Source: Lepus europaeus (Eukaryota > Chordata > Mammalia > Lagomorpha > Leporidae). From it: a stretch of 64,000 nucleotides of DNA. The notes under the pieces were generated by a model. The model was given only the letters and a program-made list of their open reading frames with translations. It was not told where the DNA came from and did not search any database. The translations under genes were made by a program, and so were the position numbers. This document shows, one piece after another, positions 11,624-23,796 of this stretch (the stretch's first letter is position 1; the number at the start of each line of letters is the position of its first letter). The DNA lies in contig NC_084834.1 in NCBI RefSeq assembly GCF_033115175.1, forward strand, positions 92,709,808 through 92,773,807, given 5' to 3'.

Positions 11624-11938
11624 GAGCCCTAGGGGTTAATGCCCTGGCCTGAAGCACCAGTATCTCATATGGACGCCGGTTGGAGACCTGGCTGCTCCAC
11701 TTCCCATCCATCTCTCTGCTATGGCCTGGGAAAGCAGTAGAAGATGGCCCAAGGCCCTGCGCCCGCGTGGGATACCCAGAAGAAGCTCCTGGCTCCTGGC
11801 TTCGGATTGGTGCAGTTTCGACCATTGCGACCAATTGGGGAGTGAACCATTAGATGGAAGACCTCTCTCTCCTGCTCTCTGCATCACCTCTCTCGTGTAA
11901 CTCTGACTTTCAAGTAAATAAATAAATCATTAAAAAAG
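11624..11938 (+). mobile_element. CSINE lacking the first ~20 bases
   Basis: Starts directly in GGGGTTAATGCCCTGGCCTG, so the GGCCGGCGCTGTGGCGC head with the A-box-like segment is absent. The rest is well preserved: TCTCTGCTATGGCCTGGG, AGTAGAAGATGGCCC, CTTCGGATTGGTGCAG, and the tail AAGTAAATAAATAAATCATT. Confidence 0.92.
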
Positions 11939-12570
11939 AGATAGAGAATCCTCACAGAGCTATTGGGCAGATGGTCTTTTGTGTGCTTTCTGGAACACTT
12001 CTGATGATCCTTTTCATAGACTTGCCTCTCACCTTGGATACCTTAATTGTATGGTATTATTTATTTATTTTTCCATACATTTCTAGACAGTGATTGTTAA
12101 GCAAAATCAGATGAGTACAGCTATAAACTGCAGTGGGTCCAAGTGCAAGTGACAGCCATTAGCAGAGATTCTAAAAGCATAAATTATCAACAGCACAGAC
12201 ACAGCCATCCTAGCTCGTGAATGACAGCCATCACAAAGAACAGCTTCTAGGGAATGTATCTTTCTTTCATCCAATCTCCATGAGTCAGTGTGTATAAATA
12301 CTCCCCTCCCCTGTTTACTCAGATATTAAAATGTGAGCTTAAACATGAGGTTCCACACTGGTTTTGATGCTATTTTTTCTAAAAGAGAATCATTGTTTTT
12401 AATATTCTCTCTTCCTCTTATAGTAACTTTTATGTTATTAATTGACATTCAATACTGTATGGTTCAGTAATTATCTAAAATTCCTCACGTTACTTATTTC
12501 ATGGGAGACTTTCAACTCTTTGGTTTTAACTAGTTCTTATATTTCTGCCCTGGCATATTTTGTCATTAAT
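11939..12570. other. unique AT-rich DNA
   Basis: No gene or recognised repeat. It includes a weak TTATTTATTTATTT run at about 12057-12071. Confidence 0.5.
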
Positions 12571-12764
12571 GTCAAAAAGTTCATGGAAATGGAATTAAAA
12601 AAATGTATTTTTGTGCAAAATTTAGAACTCCATACATACAAGGAGTCTTCAAAAAGTTCATGTAAAATGCATAGTGTGAAAACAGTAGGCATGGATTTCA
12701 GTTCTTTCTCCCCAAGTAAGCTTATCTTTTAATTCAATTTAGCATAAATTTTTTGATGTACCTT
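12571..12764. mobile_element. two adjacent mariner-type MITE copies
   Basis: A half element begins GTCAAAAAGTTCATGGAAAT at 12571 and runs with 'ggaattaaaaaaatg' and 'tttttgtgcaaaat' to about 12637. A fuller copy begins GGAGTCTTCAAAAAGTTCAT at 12642 and ends TTTTTTGATGTACCTT at about 12764. The first piece reads as the opposite arm of the element, so the pair looks like a head-to-head or nested arrangement. Confidence 0.7.
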
Positions 12765-12839
12765 CCTACTTAGTAATTTGGTTCCATTTTGTTTTCATGT
12801 TGATGTTGATCAATTTCTTTCTTTGATCCCTAAGTACAC

Positions 12840-13615
12840 ATTGGACCAAGAACCTGTGTTTACCAAAGAAGGATATACTTTTCTCTGAAGGGAGGAGAGA
12901 ACTTCCACTTTGCTTATGGCTTTGTTTAGTTAGTAGATCCAAAATGCTTCCATTGCCTAGGCAAATCTCATCAAGAACCTCGGGTGATCACTGATGTCAT
13001 GCATAAGAGTGTGAATTATTAAATAAACAACAAGAGTCACTAAACACTAAATTCCCATGCAGGACCTCTGTCCTCAAAGAGTTGTGTTATGAGACTTAAT
13101 AGTAAAACTTGTTCTCAAAGAATAACTTCATTTTAGTGTATTAAGTGAAGGATATTCTTATGTCTCATAAGTTATAGTTATGTCTAAATGCTCACAAAAG
13201 ATGTATCATCCTTTAGTTCTTCTTTAAAGGTAATTAAATTTTAAAAGGAAAAAGGGGGGGAAAGGGAGAAGAAAAAAGCTAAATTACTTTTGAGATGTGA
13301 TAACTTTGAACAGCCTTAGTTTGGACTGTTGAGGAGCAGGTTTTTTTTTTATTATTATTATTTTTTACTTTCTCATACAAAGCATTGAACTCTTTACCTA
13401 GAATAGAGTTAATTCTCTAAATATAAAGTTAAATGAAAATAGATATTAATAAAAAGCAAGACAAGGAACAGGAGAGGGAAGAGGGTTAGGAGAGTGGGTG
13501 GGAGGGTGGATGCGGTGGGAAGAATTACTATGATTCTAATGTTGTATTTATGATGCATGCAAATAAAAGTATTGACATGGTTTATACCTCGTAAGTAGAT
13601 GGTCATTGATATAGG
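12840..13615 (+). mobile_element. LINE-1 3' UTR, sense copy A
   Basis: Contains the lagomorph L1 3' UTR series: GGGAGGAGAGAACTTCCACT at about 12890, 'gggtgatcactgatgtcat', 'aggacctctgtcctcaaag', 'tttacctagaatagagttaa', then the purine- and G-rich tract (13466-13520) and AAATAAAAGT near the end. The upstream boundary is approximate. No ORF2 remains. An insertion or divergence lies at about 13200-13370. Confidence 0.85.
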
Positions 13616-13639
13616 GGTCTTTGGTATCCCTCTATCCAT

Positions 13640-13990
13640 CTCATTGAATTTTTTTTTAAAGATTTATTTTATTTATTTGAAATAAGAGTTACAGAGAGAG
13701 GTAGAGACAGAGAGAGGTCTTCCATCTATCTGCTGGTTCACTCCCCAATTGGCCACAACGGCTAGAGCTGTGCCGATCCAAAGCCAGGAGCCAGGAGCTT
13801 CTTCCAGGTCTTCCACATGGGTGCAGGAGCCCAAGCATTTGGGTCATCTTCTACTGCTTTCCCAGACTATAGCAGAGAGCTGGATCGGAAGAGGAGCAGC
13901 CAGGACTAGAACCGGCGACCATACGGGATGCTGGTGCTTCAGGCCAGCGCTTTAACCTGCTGCACCACAGCACTGGCCCCCTCATTGAAT
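13640..13990 (-). mobile_element. CSINE with 10-bp target duplication
   Basis: The body is 13650-13980, flanked by CTCATTGAAT at 13640-13649 and 13981-13990. The inverted tail is a T-run plus AAAGATTTATTTTATTTATT. The blocks GGTTCACTCCCCAATTGGCC, AGAGAGCTGGATCGG and GCACCACAGCACTGGCCC are well kept. It separates L1 copies A and C. Confidence 0.95.
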
Positions 13991-14003
13991 CTTACTAATT
14001 CTC

Positions 14004-16119
14004 TTTTTTTTTTTTTAACTTTTATTTAATGAATATAAATTTCCAGTGTACAGCTTATGGATTACAATGGCTCCCCCCCCCCATAACTTCCCTCCCACCC
14101 GCAACCCTCCCCTTTCCCGCTCCCTCTCCCCTTCCATTTGCATCAAGATTCATTTTCAATTCTCTTTATATACAGAAGATCAATTTAGTATAAAGATTTC
14201 AACAGTTTGCACCCACATAGAAACACAAAGTGAAACATACTGTTTGAGTACTAGTCATAGCATTAAATCACAATGTACAGCACATTAAGGACAGAGATCC
14301 CACATGAGGAGCAAGTGCACAGTGGCTCCTGTTGTTGACCCAACAAATTGACACTCTAGTTTATGGCGCCAGTAACCATCCTAGGCTGTCGTCATGAGTT
14401 GCCAAGGCTATGGAAGCCTTCCAAGTTTACCGACTCTGATCATATTTAGACAAGGTCATAAAAGACAGAGTGAGGATAGTAACCAATGATCCTAAGAGTG
14501 GCATTTACCAGGTTTGAACAATTATACAGCATTAAGTGGGGAAGAGGACCATCAGTACACACATGTTGGGAGTAGAGCCATTGGTGGTAGAGTAGAGGTT
14601 ATGATTACAAAGGAATGAGGCCCAAGTGCACTAGACAGGGCCTAGAACAAAGGACAGAGTCATTATTAGAGGAGCTAAGAAAGGTGCTGTCTAAGCTACA
14701 ATTAAGTTTTCTGATTGAGAGGCAAATAGAACCTGATAGAAGGGGCTTGATAATAATCTGGTGGGCTTTAGGCCTTGTAAATTCAGAGGCCCAGACCTAT
14801 CTATCTCTTCACATGGGGTATATCCTAAGGGAGGTGTGAACCTCCTAGGGGAAGGCACTCTGTTGACTTTCATTACTTGGCTGGCCTGGGAGGAGAGCTG
14901 GCCAGGTAAAGGCAGGGGGCATCTCTAACAAGAAATTTACAGTTCTGCCTGCAATGTTGCTGACCCTACTTGACCATCCCCTCAGCTGCAGTGGTCACTT
15001 TGGAAGTTGGGCTGAGTGAAGGGCTTTTCAGCTTAGAGCCAATAAGATCTGTGGCTCTGACCTGGGCATCCTTCGACTCCAGGGCAGGTCCATTTCCAGT
15101 GATCCAACTCTTGGCAGAGCTGCCAGGGCTCTTCACAAGCTGACTTCTCTCTTTAAAATGTCATAAACATTTACCATTTTTAAAGAGATAGGCACCTCCT
15201 TCTTTGATGGTCCCTTCTTTCCACTGGGATCTCACTCACAGAGACCTTTCCTGTAGGTCATTTTTTACCACAATGTCTTGGCTTTCCATGCCTGAAATGC
15301 TCTCATGGGCTTTTCAGCCAGATCCGAATGCCTGAAGGGCTGATTCTGAGGCAGCCAGAGTGCTGTTTAGGGCATTTGTCATTCTATAAGTCTGCTGTGT
15401 GTCCTGCTTCCGATGTTGAATCATTCTCTCCTCTTTAATTCTATCAATTATTATTATCAGACACTTGGCCTTATTTATGTGATCCCTTTGACACTTAATC
15501 CTATCTTTATGATAAATTTTGTACTTAAACTTATCACATTAACTAGTAAGATGGCATTGGTACCTGCCAACTTAATGGGATTTGGAGTCCTATGGCAAGT
15601 TTTTAGCTTTACCCTTAGGGGTAAGTCCGAGGGAGCATGTGCCAAACTGTACATCTCCCTCTTATTTCCACTCTTATTTGTTACAGGGATCAATTTTCAA
15701 TTGGATTTAAACACCTAAGAATAATTCTGTGTCAAGTATAGAGTTCAACCAACGGTATTAAGTAGAAAAAGAAAATACTAAATAAAATAGTAAGCTGTTC
15801 CTCGACAGTCAGGACAAGGGCTGATCAAGTCATTGCTTCTCATAGTGTCATTTTCACTTCTACAGGTTTCCTTTTAGGTACTCAGTTAGTTGTCACAGAT
15901 CAGGAAGAACATATGATATTTGTCCCTTTGGGACTGGCTTATTTCACTCAGCATGATGTTTTCCAGATTCCTCCATTTTGTTGCAAATGACCAGATTTCT
16001 TTTCTTTTTTTTTTTTTTTTAACCACTGTTTAGTAGTCCGTAGAGTACATATCCCATAATTTCTTTATCCAGTCTTCTCTTGATGGGCATTTAGGTTGAT
16101 TCCATGTCTTAGCTATTAT
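14004..16119 (-). mobile_element. LINE-1, 5'-truncated antisense copy C
   Basis: About 2.1 kb. The poly(T) at 14004 is the inverted poly(A) tail, preceded on the minus strand by AAATAAAAG and by a G-rich tract (seen here as C-runs at 14071-14112). The left 1.9 kb is 3' UTR. The right part, roughly 15890-16119, is the 3' end of ORF2: on the minus strand it reads the 'agctaagacatggaatcaacc', 'ggataaagaaat' and 'agtgaaataagccag' motifs typical of the L1 ORF2 C-terminus. The element is dead. A T-run at 16002-16020 interrupts the ORF2 end. Frames at 15413-15718 and elsewhere inside it are not genes. Confidence 0.9.
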
Positions 16120-16610
16120 GGGAGGAGAGAACTTCCACTTTGATTATGGTCTTGTCTAAATAATTTCAGAGTTTGTAGACTCAAGAGGCTTCCATCACCT
16201 TGGCAGCTCATGACAAGGGCCTTGGGTGATCACTGATGTCATAAATAACAGTGTCAATTGTTAAATCAACAACAGGAGTCACTGTGCACTTGCTCCCCAT
16301 GTAGGACCTCTGTCCTTAATGTGTTGTATCATAAGAATTAATGGTACAACTAGTCTTTAAACAGTACTTTATACTTTGTGAGTGTTAGTGGGTGCAAATT
16401 GTTGAAATCTTTACTTAGCATAGAGTTGATCTTCTCTGTATAGATAATTTAAAATGAATCTTAATGAAGAATGGGATAGGAGAGGGAGTAGGAGGTGGGA
16501 TGGTTTGGGGGTGGGAGGGCACATATGGGGGGAAGAACCGCTATAATCCAAAAGTTGTACTTATGAAGTTTATATTTATTAAATAAAAGCTTTCTATATA
16601 AAAAACAAAA
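16120..16610 (+). mobile_element. LINE-1 3' UTR, sense copy B
   Basis: Starts abruptly TATGGGAGGAGAGAACTTCC, follows the same order as copy A (gggtgatcactgatgtcat, aacaggagtcactgtgcac, aggacctctgtccttaatg), carries the G-rich tract (16471-16527) and ends with AAATAAAAGC and an A-rich tail. It abuts copy C head-to-head with no spacer. Confidence 0.9.
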
Positions 16611-17122
16611 GCTGAAACCAATAAAAAAAGAGATAGGCAAACTAAAAAACAGGAATATTCTTTTCTGATTTCCTGTTAGATGAGACTTTATGTTACATTT
16701 ATTACATATTACATTATAGAGGTTGTATCCATTTAAAAATTATAACCAGTTATAAGAATCTCCTTTACAATTTATTATATTTGTTCATAACTGATAATAT
16801 AATTAATGCATCTTTTCACAGTAAAAAAAGAACCTGTGTTTAGACACTGTTCTTCACAGGCTGCAAAAGCATGACATGGGCCTTACCTACTCATCAATAT
16901 GATCAGTAGGGAATAGGGCAAGTGTGCTATTTGCAGTCTGTGTACCTATAAATAATTCCAGCTGATGATTATTTAAAAAATATATTGTAACCCATAATCC
17001 CTTAATGTCTTGCTTTGTGTCCGTTTTTTATTCTCATAGATTTGGTTTTAGAATAAGAGTGACCTTATCTGTATTAAAATATTTAAAATGCATACTATCT
17101 AAATCAAGTAATAAGCTTTATA
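16611..17122. other. unique AT-rich DNA
   Basis: No gene or named repeat recognised. Confidence 0.5.
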
Positions 17123-17375
17123 AAAATGATTTATTTGAGAGGCAGAGAGACAGATTACTCCTATGTTTCATTTCAGTTTTCAAATACCCAGAACATCTGG
17201 CCAAAGCTGGAAGCCAGGAACTCAATCCAGGTCTCTCACATGAGAACCCAATTACTTGAACTAACATCTGCATTAGCAGAAACTGGGGTCATCATAAGCC
17301 AGAACTGGGGATTGAACCCAGGCATACTGATATGGAAGCCAGGCCTCCTATCCAGCATCACAACAGTAATGATCT
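17123..17375 (-). mobile_element. old diverged CSINE
   Basis: Recognisable blocks are ATTTATTTGAGAGGCAGAGA, 'aagccaggaactcaatccag', 'gtctctcacatgagaaccc' and 'tgaacccaggcatactgatatgg'. The head is eroded. Confidence 0.75.
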
Positions 17376-17814
17376 TTAAAATATTCATATTCAGGCCATC
17401 TTGACCACTAGTCAATGTATAAACTAAAACCAGAGAAGTTCAGAGCTATCAGTTTAAGAAAAAAAATGACCCAAGGTTCTTTCAATAAATGTTCATTCTG
17501 TTTCTGACAGAGAAATCAAAAGAATTTTATGTTAGCATACTTTTACCCCTACATTGGGCTCATTGAGAATAATGATCACATCAGAGATGTAGTGAGAAAA
17601 AGCACCAGGGAAGTGGGGCTCAGGAATTGGGCAAAGAACTTTCTATCCTTGGCTGCAATCGTTGTTAGGTAAGCTTAAAACTAACTGGGGACTAGACTCC
17701 AGGAAGCTATGACTACCTTAGAAAATAAGAAAATGACTGGGTTGTTTTTCAAAACATATTAATAGGTCTGTAGGAATGTATGCAGAACTATACTGCTTTA
17801 CAGTTACAAATTCA
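17376..17814. other. unique non-coding DNA
   Basis: Nothing recognised. Confidence 0.5.
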
Positions 17815-18230
17815 TACATTTCAATTACAACTTTAGGATCATGGTAATTATCCCCACTATGCCTGCCCTCCCCCCCCCCCAACCCTCTTCCTCTTCACCC
17901 TCGTATTCTCACTCTTTTTTTTTAACTAGGATCTATTTTCAGTTTTCAGTTAACTTTATACACATATGGTTAGCTCCATGTTAAGTAAAGATTAGTATGA
18001 AAGAAAAAAAGATAAGTAAATTAAGATTAAGAAAAGAAAAAAAAAGCTATTCCTCAACAGTCAGGACAAGGGCTGTTCAAAGTCATTGCTTCTCAAAATG
18101 ACAGTTTCACTTCTAAAGGTTGCCTTTTAGATACTCTGTTATCAGAGACCAGGGAGAAGATATGGAATTTGTCCTTTGGGGACTGGCTTATTTCACTAAG
18201 TATGATGTTTTCCAGTTTCATCCATTTAGC
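17815..18230 (-). mobile_element. LINE-1 3' end, older antisense copy D
   Basis: Shares with copy C the blocks 'cctcaacagtcaggacaagg', 'agtcattgcttctca', 'ggactggcttatttcact' and 'gatgttttccag', but most of the intervening 3' UTR is missing or diverged. C-runs at 17861-17890 are the inverted G-rich tract. The ORF2-end motif stops at about 18230. Confidence 0.85.
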
Positions 18231-18849
18231 CAACAATTTTGTACTCATAGTCAAAAATCATTACTTCACTCTGCCATTTGACACTATTTACTCCCTATCA
18301 GATTTTGGCTGTATTCTTGCTTTTCATTACTCAACTTTGGTGCTCTGACTTAGCCTAATTCCCAGAAGCATGCCTTACTGCAGTCTTACTCAAGCCTGCC
18401 CTAGCTCTGTTGTGTGGTTTTGTGGTGTTGCTTCACTGCTTCCTGGCTTCCCCACTATCTGACTTTAAAGCTCAACTTCTGCAACTGTTAGCCTTGTACT
18501 GTTCCAATAGGTCTCCGTCTCAAAAAGAGAAGGGACTCTTAATTTCCAGAATTAAAAATGGTTCAGTTCTTGTTCTTCTCTCCTGGGTTCTTAACCGCCA
18601 AGGATGCCAGCCAAAAAACGTAGTGACCTATCCCTACCCGTATTTTTGTGCTGCCATTTTTTTTTATCATGCTGCCCACTATGGTATGCATTAATTTTTA
18701 GGTCCCAATGTTTTAAAAATTTTATACCCCTCTCCTTTATTTCTAGACTCTAATATGTTTATGCACAACATCAGTTGACTAACAAATTAAAGTTAGGGAG
18801 CCAATTTTGCATGCGTAATGTTGCTGTGGATTTGTTCTGAGAGGAGAGG
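18231..18849. other. unique DNA left of the LTR-like element
   Basis: No gene. A 94-codon frame at 18410-18694 has no recognisable content. Confidence 0.5.
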
Positions 18850-19124
18850 TGTGGTAGGGGCAAGAGATGTGGAGTCACTATACAGACACCAGGAGTCAGG
18901 TAAAAGCAGGCTAGAGGCAAGCCACTTGCAGACTCATTTATTTCAGTTGCTGCAGCAGCTTATATAGCCGAGGCAGCCAATCTGGTCAAGGGGCGGTTTT
19001 TGCCATAACCAGTCACTGCCTGTTGCCAGGCAGGCTCCTTTGCCAGGGGTTCCAAAACCATTCCTGAGTAACTGATGCTTACTTGCCAGCAGCCATCTTG
19101 GCACAGCCTTCTCTTCCTACCACA
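18850..19124 (-). mobile_element. compact solo-LTR-like element
   Basis: A 275-bp unit with terminal inverted repeats TGTGGTAGG (18850-18858) and CCTACCACA (19116-19124), i.e. retroviral-style TG...CA ends. On the minus strand it reads U3-like sequence with a YY1-like CAAGATGGC motif, an inverted CCAAT (18980 region), a TATATAAG box (18959-18966), an AATAAA signal (18937-18942) and then a pyrimidine-rich segment ending ACCACA. This U3-TATA-poly(A)-U5 order is that of an LTR. Flanking hexamers GAGAGG and GCATAG are not a clean duplication, so the insertion is old or the ends are slightly off. No internal retroviral genes are nearby. Confidence 0.7.
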
Positions 19125-21706
19125 GCATAGTTGTGTATATTCATAATCATGCTAGGCTTTGGGGGACTTATAGGACAAAGATGTCAATGTTTCTGGATTT
19201 AAGGAACTTATTTTAATCTTGTTGAGATAAAAGTTAAAGTTGCATGAATGGGCCGGCCTTCTTGTACACTGCTCCAATTTAGCACACTGAGTAGAGAAAA
19301 GCTCCCGAGAGAAGAGACCATTCAGACTCTGACATCTTCTTGGCTGAAGTTGTCTTCATGTACATGGTGCCTACCGCTTTATTCTCTGTCATATCTCCAT
19401 TTTCTCCAGGCTAAGTATACGACAGAATTCTCTTTTTGTATTTACTTTAACATAGTAGAGATAGAAGATTGTCATTCACATAACGTGTTATGAAAAAGAG
19501 GGTAAAAGAAAAATGTTAATAACAACTAATTCTAGAACTTTACGCCATGATTTGCAAATGGTGGTGGTATCTGTGATAGGTGAGGAGGGCAAAGAGTTTT
19601 GCAGAATTTGTACACATCATAAATAAGACATTGTAGTTCAAAGCCAATTTAGTTCTTTTCTGTGTGCTTATAGGCCCCAACAAAATAAGTAAAAATTTCT
19701 AATTCTGGGGATACTGGGTCCAGGAAAAATGTCATAATCCAGGTTAAAATCTCCACATCCTAGAACAACTTTTACCATAGAATCTTCTCTAGATTGGAGC
19801 AATTTTGGAGCTTTCCCTCTTACTACCTGCCTGTGACCATGGAGTCTACCTCAAGGTTCAGCCTTCTGGAACCTATCAATATGAACAACATACTCTACTG
19901 ACAAAGAAATACCCTCTAATCAAGTCAAGCCTTTGTTTATTTTAAGCCTTCCCTGCATGTGGCACACATAATGGGAAATTTTCTTCAAATTTCCTTTCAG
20001 AGGTCCTGCCTACTTTCATAATTGATGTATACATAGTGAGTATTAAATAAGACTTTATCATTTCCTGAATTATGGTTCAGTCCTGCCTCTCCAAATAACT
20101 TACAAAAGAAAAAAAAATGAAAAAGACCTTAGGATAGGTTTAGAATTCACCATAAAATAATTCCACTTACAGTGTTAAAGTGTGTTTATTGACATTTGCA
20201 TATGCAGACAATTATGCTGGAATATTGTGGCAAATAATCTAAAATTTATTGACGGCCTTTTATTGTCCAGTCACAAGGTCAGCAGCAATTGAACCATTTT
20301 CCCTTATATACTGTCTGATCATTGTCCCTACCTTGGTCAGGGAATATCTCTGCCATGGTGGTCCCCTATCCTCAAGGACTCAACTCTTCTGACAAGAGTT
20401 TCAGAGAAACACAAGAAAGAAACTTTCTCTTCCAGGGCATTTTCCTTGTGGCAGGGGCTGGGCATATGTTCTGCCTGTTTAATCTACTCTACAATGCTGC
20501 ATATCCCACTGCAGTGAACCCTTTCTTGGTTCTTTGACCATATGTATCTAGTGCTATATCCGTTTGTAAGGATTCCTGGGTACTTGTTGTTTGCATGAAC
20601 TTTGAGCCTCTTGCTCACTTCTGCTATTGGATGTTTGCCTACCTGATTGTGGATTCCCCCTATGTCTACCTTTTACAATTGCAGCAATGTTGCTGCCTAG
20701 TGTTAAAGCCCTATTCCTTGATATCCTGTCTCCCATGAGTATGGAGGAAAAGTTGCTTTTCAGGCGATGAGATGTCAGAATCGTCTAGGGGCAATGATGA
20801 CATCTTCTCCACGAGCATCTTTGTAAAATGCATCCTCCCTCTGTGGGTGTAGCTGCCTCGCTTTTGTTTTTCCTGTGGTGCTCCATCAGATTCACTGTAT
20901 GAGCTCCAGTCTTCATACGACTATTTCAAAAATCTTGAAATTGAAGTGTGCATTATTTGGGTTTGAAAAGACTGATTGCTACTCAGGAACTTATTATGAA
21001 TTAGATTGTTATTGTTATTGTCACAATATTATAAAAATAATGCTTAAGGGTATCTAAAACACTGGAAACAAAGTACAATGTGTGGTGTCCAAGACAGCCA
21101 GACTCCAATTTAGGATAAGTTTGTGATGTTAATGCCTATTTCTAAATTAGGTTTGGGGAAACATAAAATAGAGGAAAAAACATAAAAGTGGGTATTAGAT
21201 AGACTTAGAATCTTATTCCAAATGGTTACTTTTCCCCTTGGAAACATGGATATAACACTTAACATGACTCAGCTACTCAATGTCTTCCAGACTTCATACA
21301 GTTAATAAAAAAAATCAAATGAGACAATTATGATAGGGTCTAGCATAATAGTTAGGTCAAAGTGGGTTCTTAATAAACTTTAACCATCCATATCCTTTCT
21401 AATCACACCTTCTATTCTACACTGCCATTGCTCTACACACAAATTTGAATACATAAGTCTTAGACACGTCAATCACTTAGAATGAAGTAAACACTCTGAA
21501 TAAAGATAAAACAGCAGGACCACAATATCTGATTTTACCCTTGAAGGTACTTAATAATGCACATGTTCAGGAGGGTATTCCTAGCCACCTTGCATTTCCA
21601 GGTGTCCATAACAGTACTTCTTTGCCATTAGTGTTGCCTTGATTGTTTGTTGGCAATTTTTGGATCGAAAGGATGTTTTCCATATGGAAGTCAACAAGAA
21701 GTTACG
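19125..21706. other. unique CSINE-free DNA
   Basis: About 2.6 kb. A decayed MIR-like stretch may lie at 21206-21385 ('cccttggaaacatgg...aaatgagacaattatgatag'). No gene is recognised; the 71-codon frame at 20322-20537 is unsupported. Confidence 0.45.
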
Positions 21707-22055
21707 CAAGAGCAAAGTCTTTTTCAAGATTTTATTTATTTATTTGAAGGTTGAGTTACAGACAGTGAGAGGGAGAAACAGAGAGAAAGGTCTTCCATCC
21801 GTTGGTTCACTCCCCAAATGGTCTCAATGGCCGGAGCTGCACCAATCCGAAGCCAGAAGTTTCTTCACAGTCTCTCACGTGGGTGCAGGGGCCCAAGGAC
21901 TTGGGCCATCTTCTACTGCTTTCCCAGGCCATAACAGAGAGCTGGACTGTAAGTGGCGCACCCGGACTAGATGCGGCGCCCATATGAGATTCCAGCTCCA
22001 TAGGTGGAGGATTAACCTACTGCACCACAGCAACGGCCCCCAAGAGCAAAGTCTT
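21707..22055 (-). mobile_element. CSINE with 15-bp target duplication
   Basis: The body is 21722-22040, flanked by CAAGAGCAAAGTCTT at 21707-21721 and 22041-22055. Inverted tail AAGATTTTATTTATTTATTT, then GGTTCACTCCCCAAATGGTC, GACTTGGGCCATCTTC, AGAGAGCTGGACTG, and the head CACCACAGCAACGGCCCC. The 184-codon frame that begins upstream and reads through it is a repeat by-product. Confidence 0.96.
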
Positions 22056-23794
22056 GTTGGGTTGGTCAGTTTTTCTGTTGGGTGGCCAGAGGGAGGGGCA
22101 CTGTGCAAGGAAGGTCAAAGGCAGGGAGTAGAAGAGCCTCTCTGGACCCACAGTGTGTATTGTTTACCAGGGTGCAGCCTGGCCTGTCAGTGACCTCAGT
22201 TCTTACTCAACTTTGGATGGGAGTGAGGGGTGTGCACTCAGTGGGGCTTGGTGATCTCAAGAGAATAACTGTGCCTGAGTCTCTGTTTCCCTTCCATATG
22301 ATTCTCACCTCTCTCTCACCACATCTCCTTCATCTGCTCTATTTTTTCACATTGGCAAATACCAAATTAAAAGCTATCTCTAAATCACAATGATTTTCCC
22401 TAAGTGTGTTGCCTATTTATAGTAGTCTATCTATTACCCTGACTCACAGGTTCTTTAATCTCTGTCTTTTTTTTTTTTTTTGGTTGTTTCCTTATTTTCC
22501 AGAATAACAGCACAAGAGAGAAGAGAATTCTAGAACTAAAAATGCTTTGGTTAATATTTCCAAGACAGTATCACATCACATAAGTATAATTCCATCATAT
22601 AGAAGTGTTCTGGGGCCTGTTAACCACCATGTGAACAATATTTATATGAGAAAATGTGTTCAGAATTTCAGAATTGTGAAGAATGTGTTAGCTGCTGATG
22701 CATGTGTGTCACCAGGGCACATTCCTTCCTGTCATCCTACTTGCATAACTAGTAAGGCATTGAACTGAGGACTCCTCCAGCTGGGAAGCTACCCATGGCA
22801 ACATAAACCTGGGGACCACTGCTCCATTCTGGGATTGCCTCCTACCTGGAGTTCCTATTCTCTCTTGAGCTGTTCCCTTTCTTTGAAATCTCTACTAGTC
22901 TTCCTGTCAGCCAAGACTTATCTTCTCCCCTGTTGACTGTGACAAAGCAAAGTCTGCAGTATTGGCCTTTATCTCCTGTGTCTGAAGTTAGTACATAGTA
23001 CTTTTTTTTTTAGAAAACATAGGAAAAAGTCAAGAGAAAAATCAGTTCTAATTCTAGTCCTGCCCCTGTTTGTTCTCAGGGAAGAATCTGTGCCCTCATC
23101 TTAAATCATTGAACTCACCTCTGAAATTAAGCACTTGAGTTAAGAATGACAAGCTCTCCCATCACTCACACCAAGTATTATACAGGCACAAAACAGAGTG
23201 CAACGAGATTCATCTTCATTGAGGAGAGAACATAGTTTTTGTAAAGAAAGCCATAGTAGGCACGGTATCTCCATCAGAACAGGCATTCCAATATGAAGGA
23301 GAGGAGAATACAAGCTGAGATAAGGCTTTTGCAAGAAATAACTGCCACCTTCTTTCCTCTTCGTCCTTAGCAATCTTTCCCTAGCTCTGTGAAACCTACC
23401 CCAGGTTATTTTAGACTGGTGTATAAAACAAGAATGAGTGTTGCAGAAAAAATTTTAAAAAAGTAAATGAATTCTTGGGATAGAATGAGAAATTCAATCT
23501 TCCATTTGGTTAGACAGCCATTGTATATTAAAAAGTTGTCTGTAAGTCAATTATGTATATTTCAGGAACAAATCATAAGGTTGGATAGCATTTTGCTTTC
23601 TTGAATTAGATAAAACTGACACATGACTGACTTTGTAAGCTTTCCCAAGACTATATCCCTAATTTTTGTGCTTGAAATCTGTGTTCTTTTCCAGAATTTG
23701 CCACAAGTGTTCATATTTATTGTATTGACTATCTTGAATTTTGGATGAACAGTGTTCTATTTTGATTCTTGGAAACTCATGAAGGTGAAGTTCT
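22056..23794. other. unique non-coding DNA
   Basis: No recognised repeat or gene. T-run at about 22467-22481. Confidence 0.5.
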
Positions 23795-23796
23795 AA

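Noticed and set aside
15413-15718. 101-codon frame
   Set aside because: Inside the antisense L1 3' UTR (copy C).
14004-16610. Single L1 with a 5' inversion (twin priming)
   Set aside because: The inverted part has its own complete 3' UTR and poly(A) tail, so two separate 3' ends are present.
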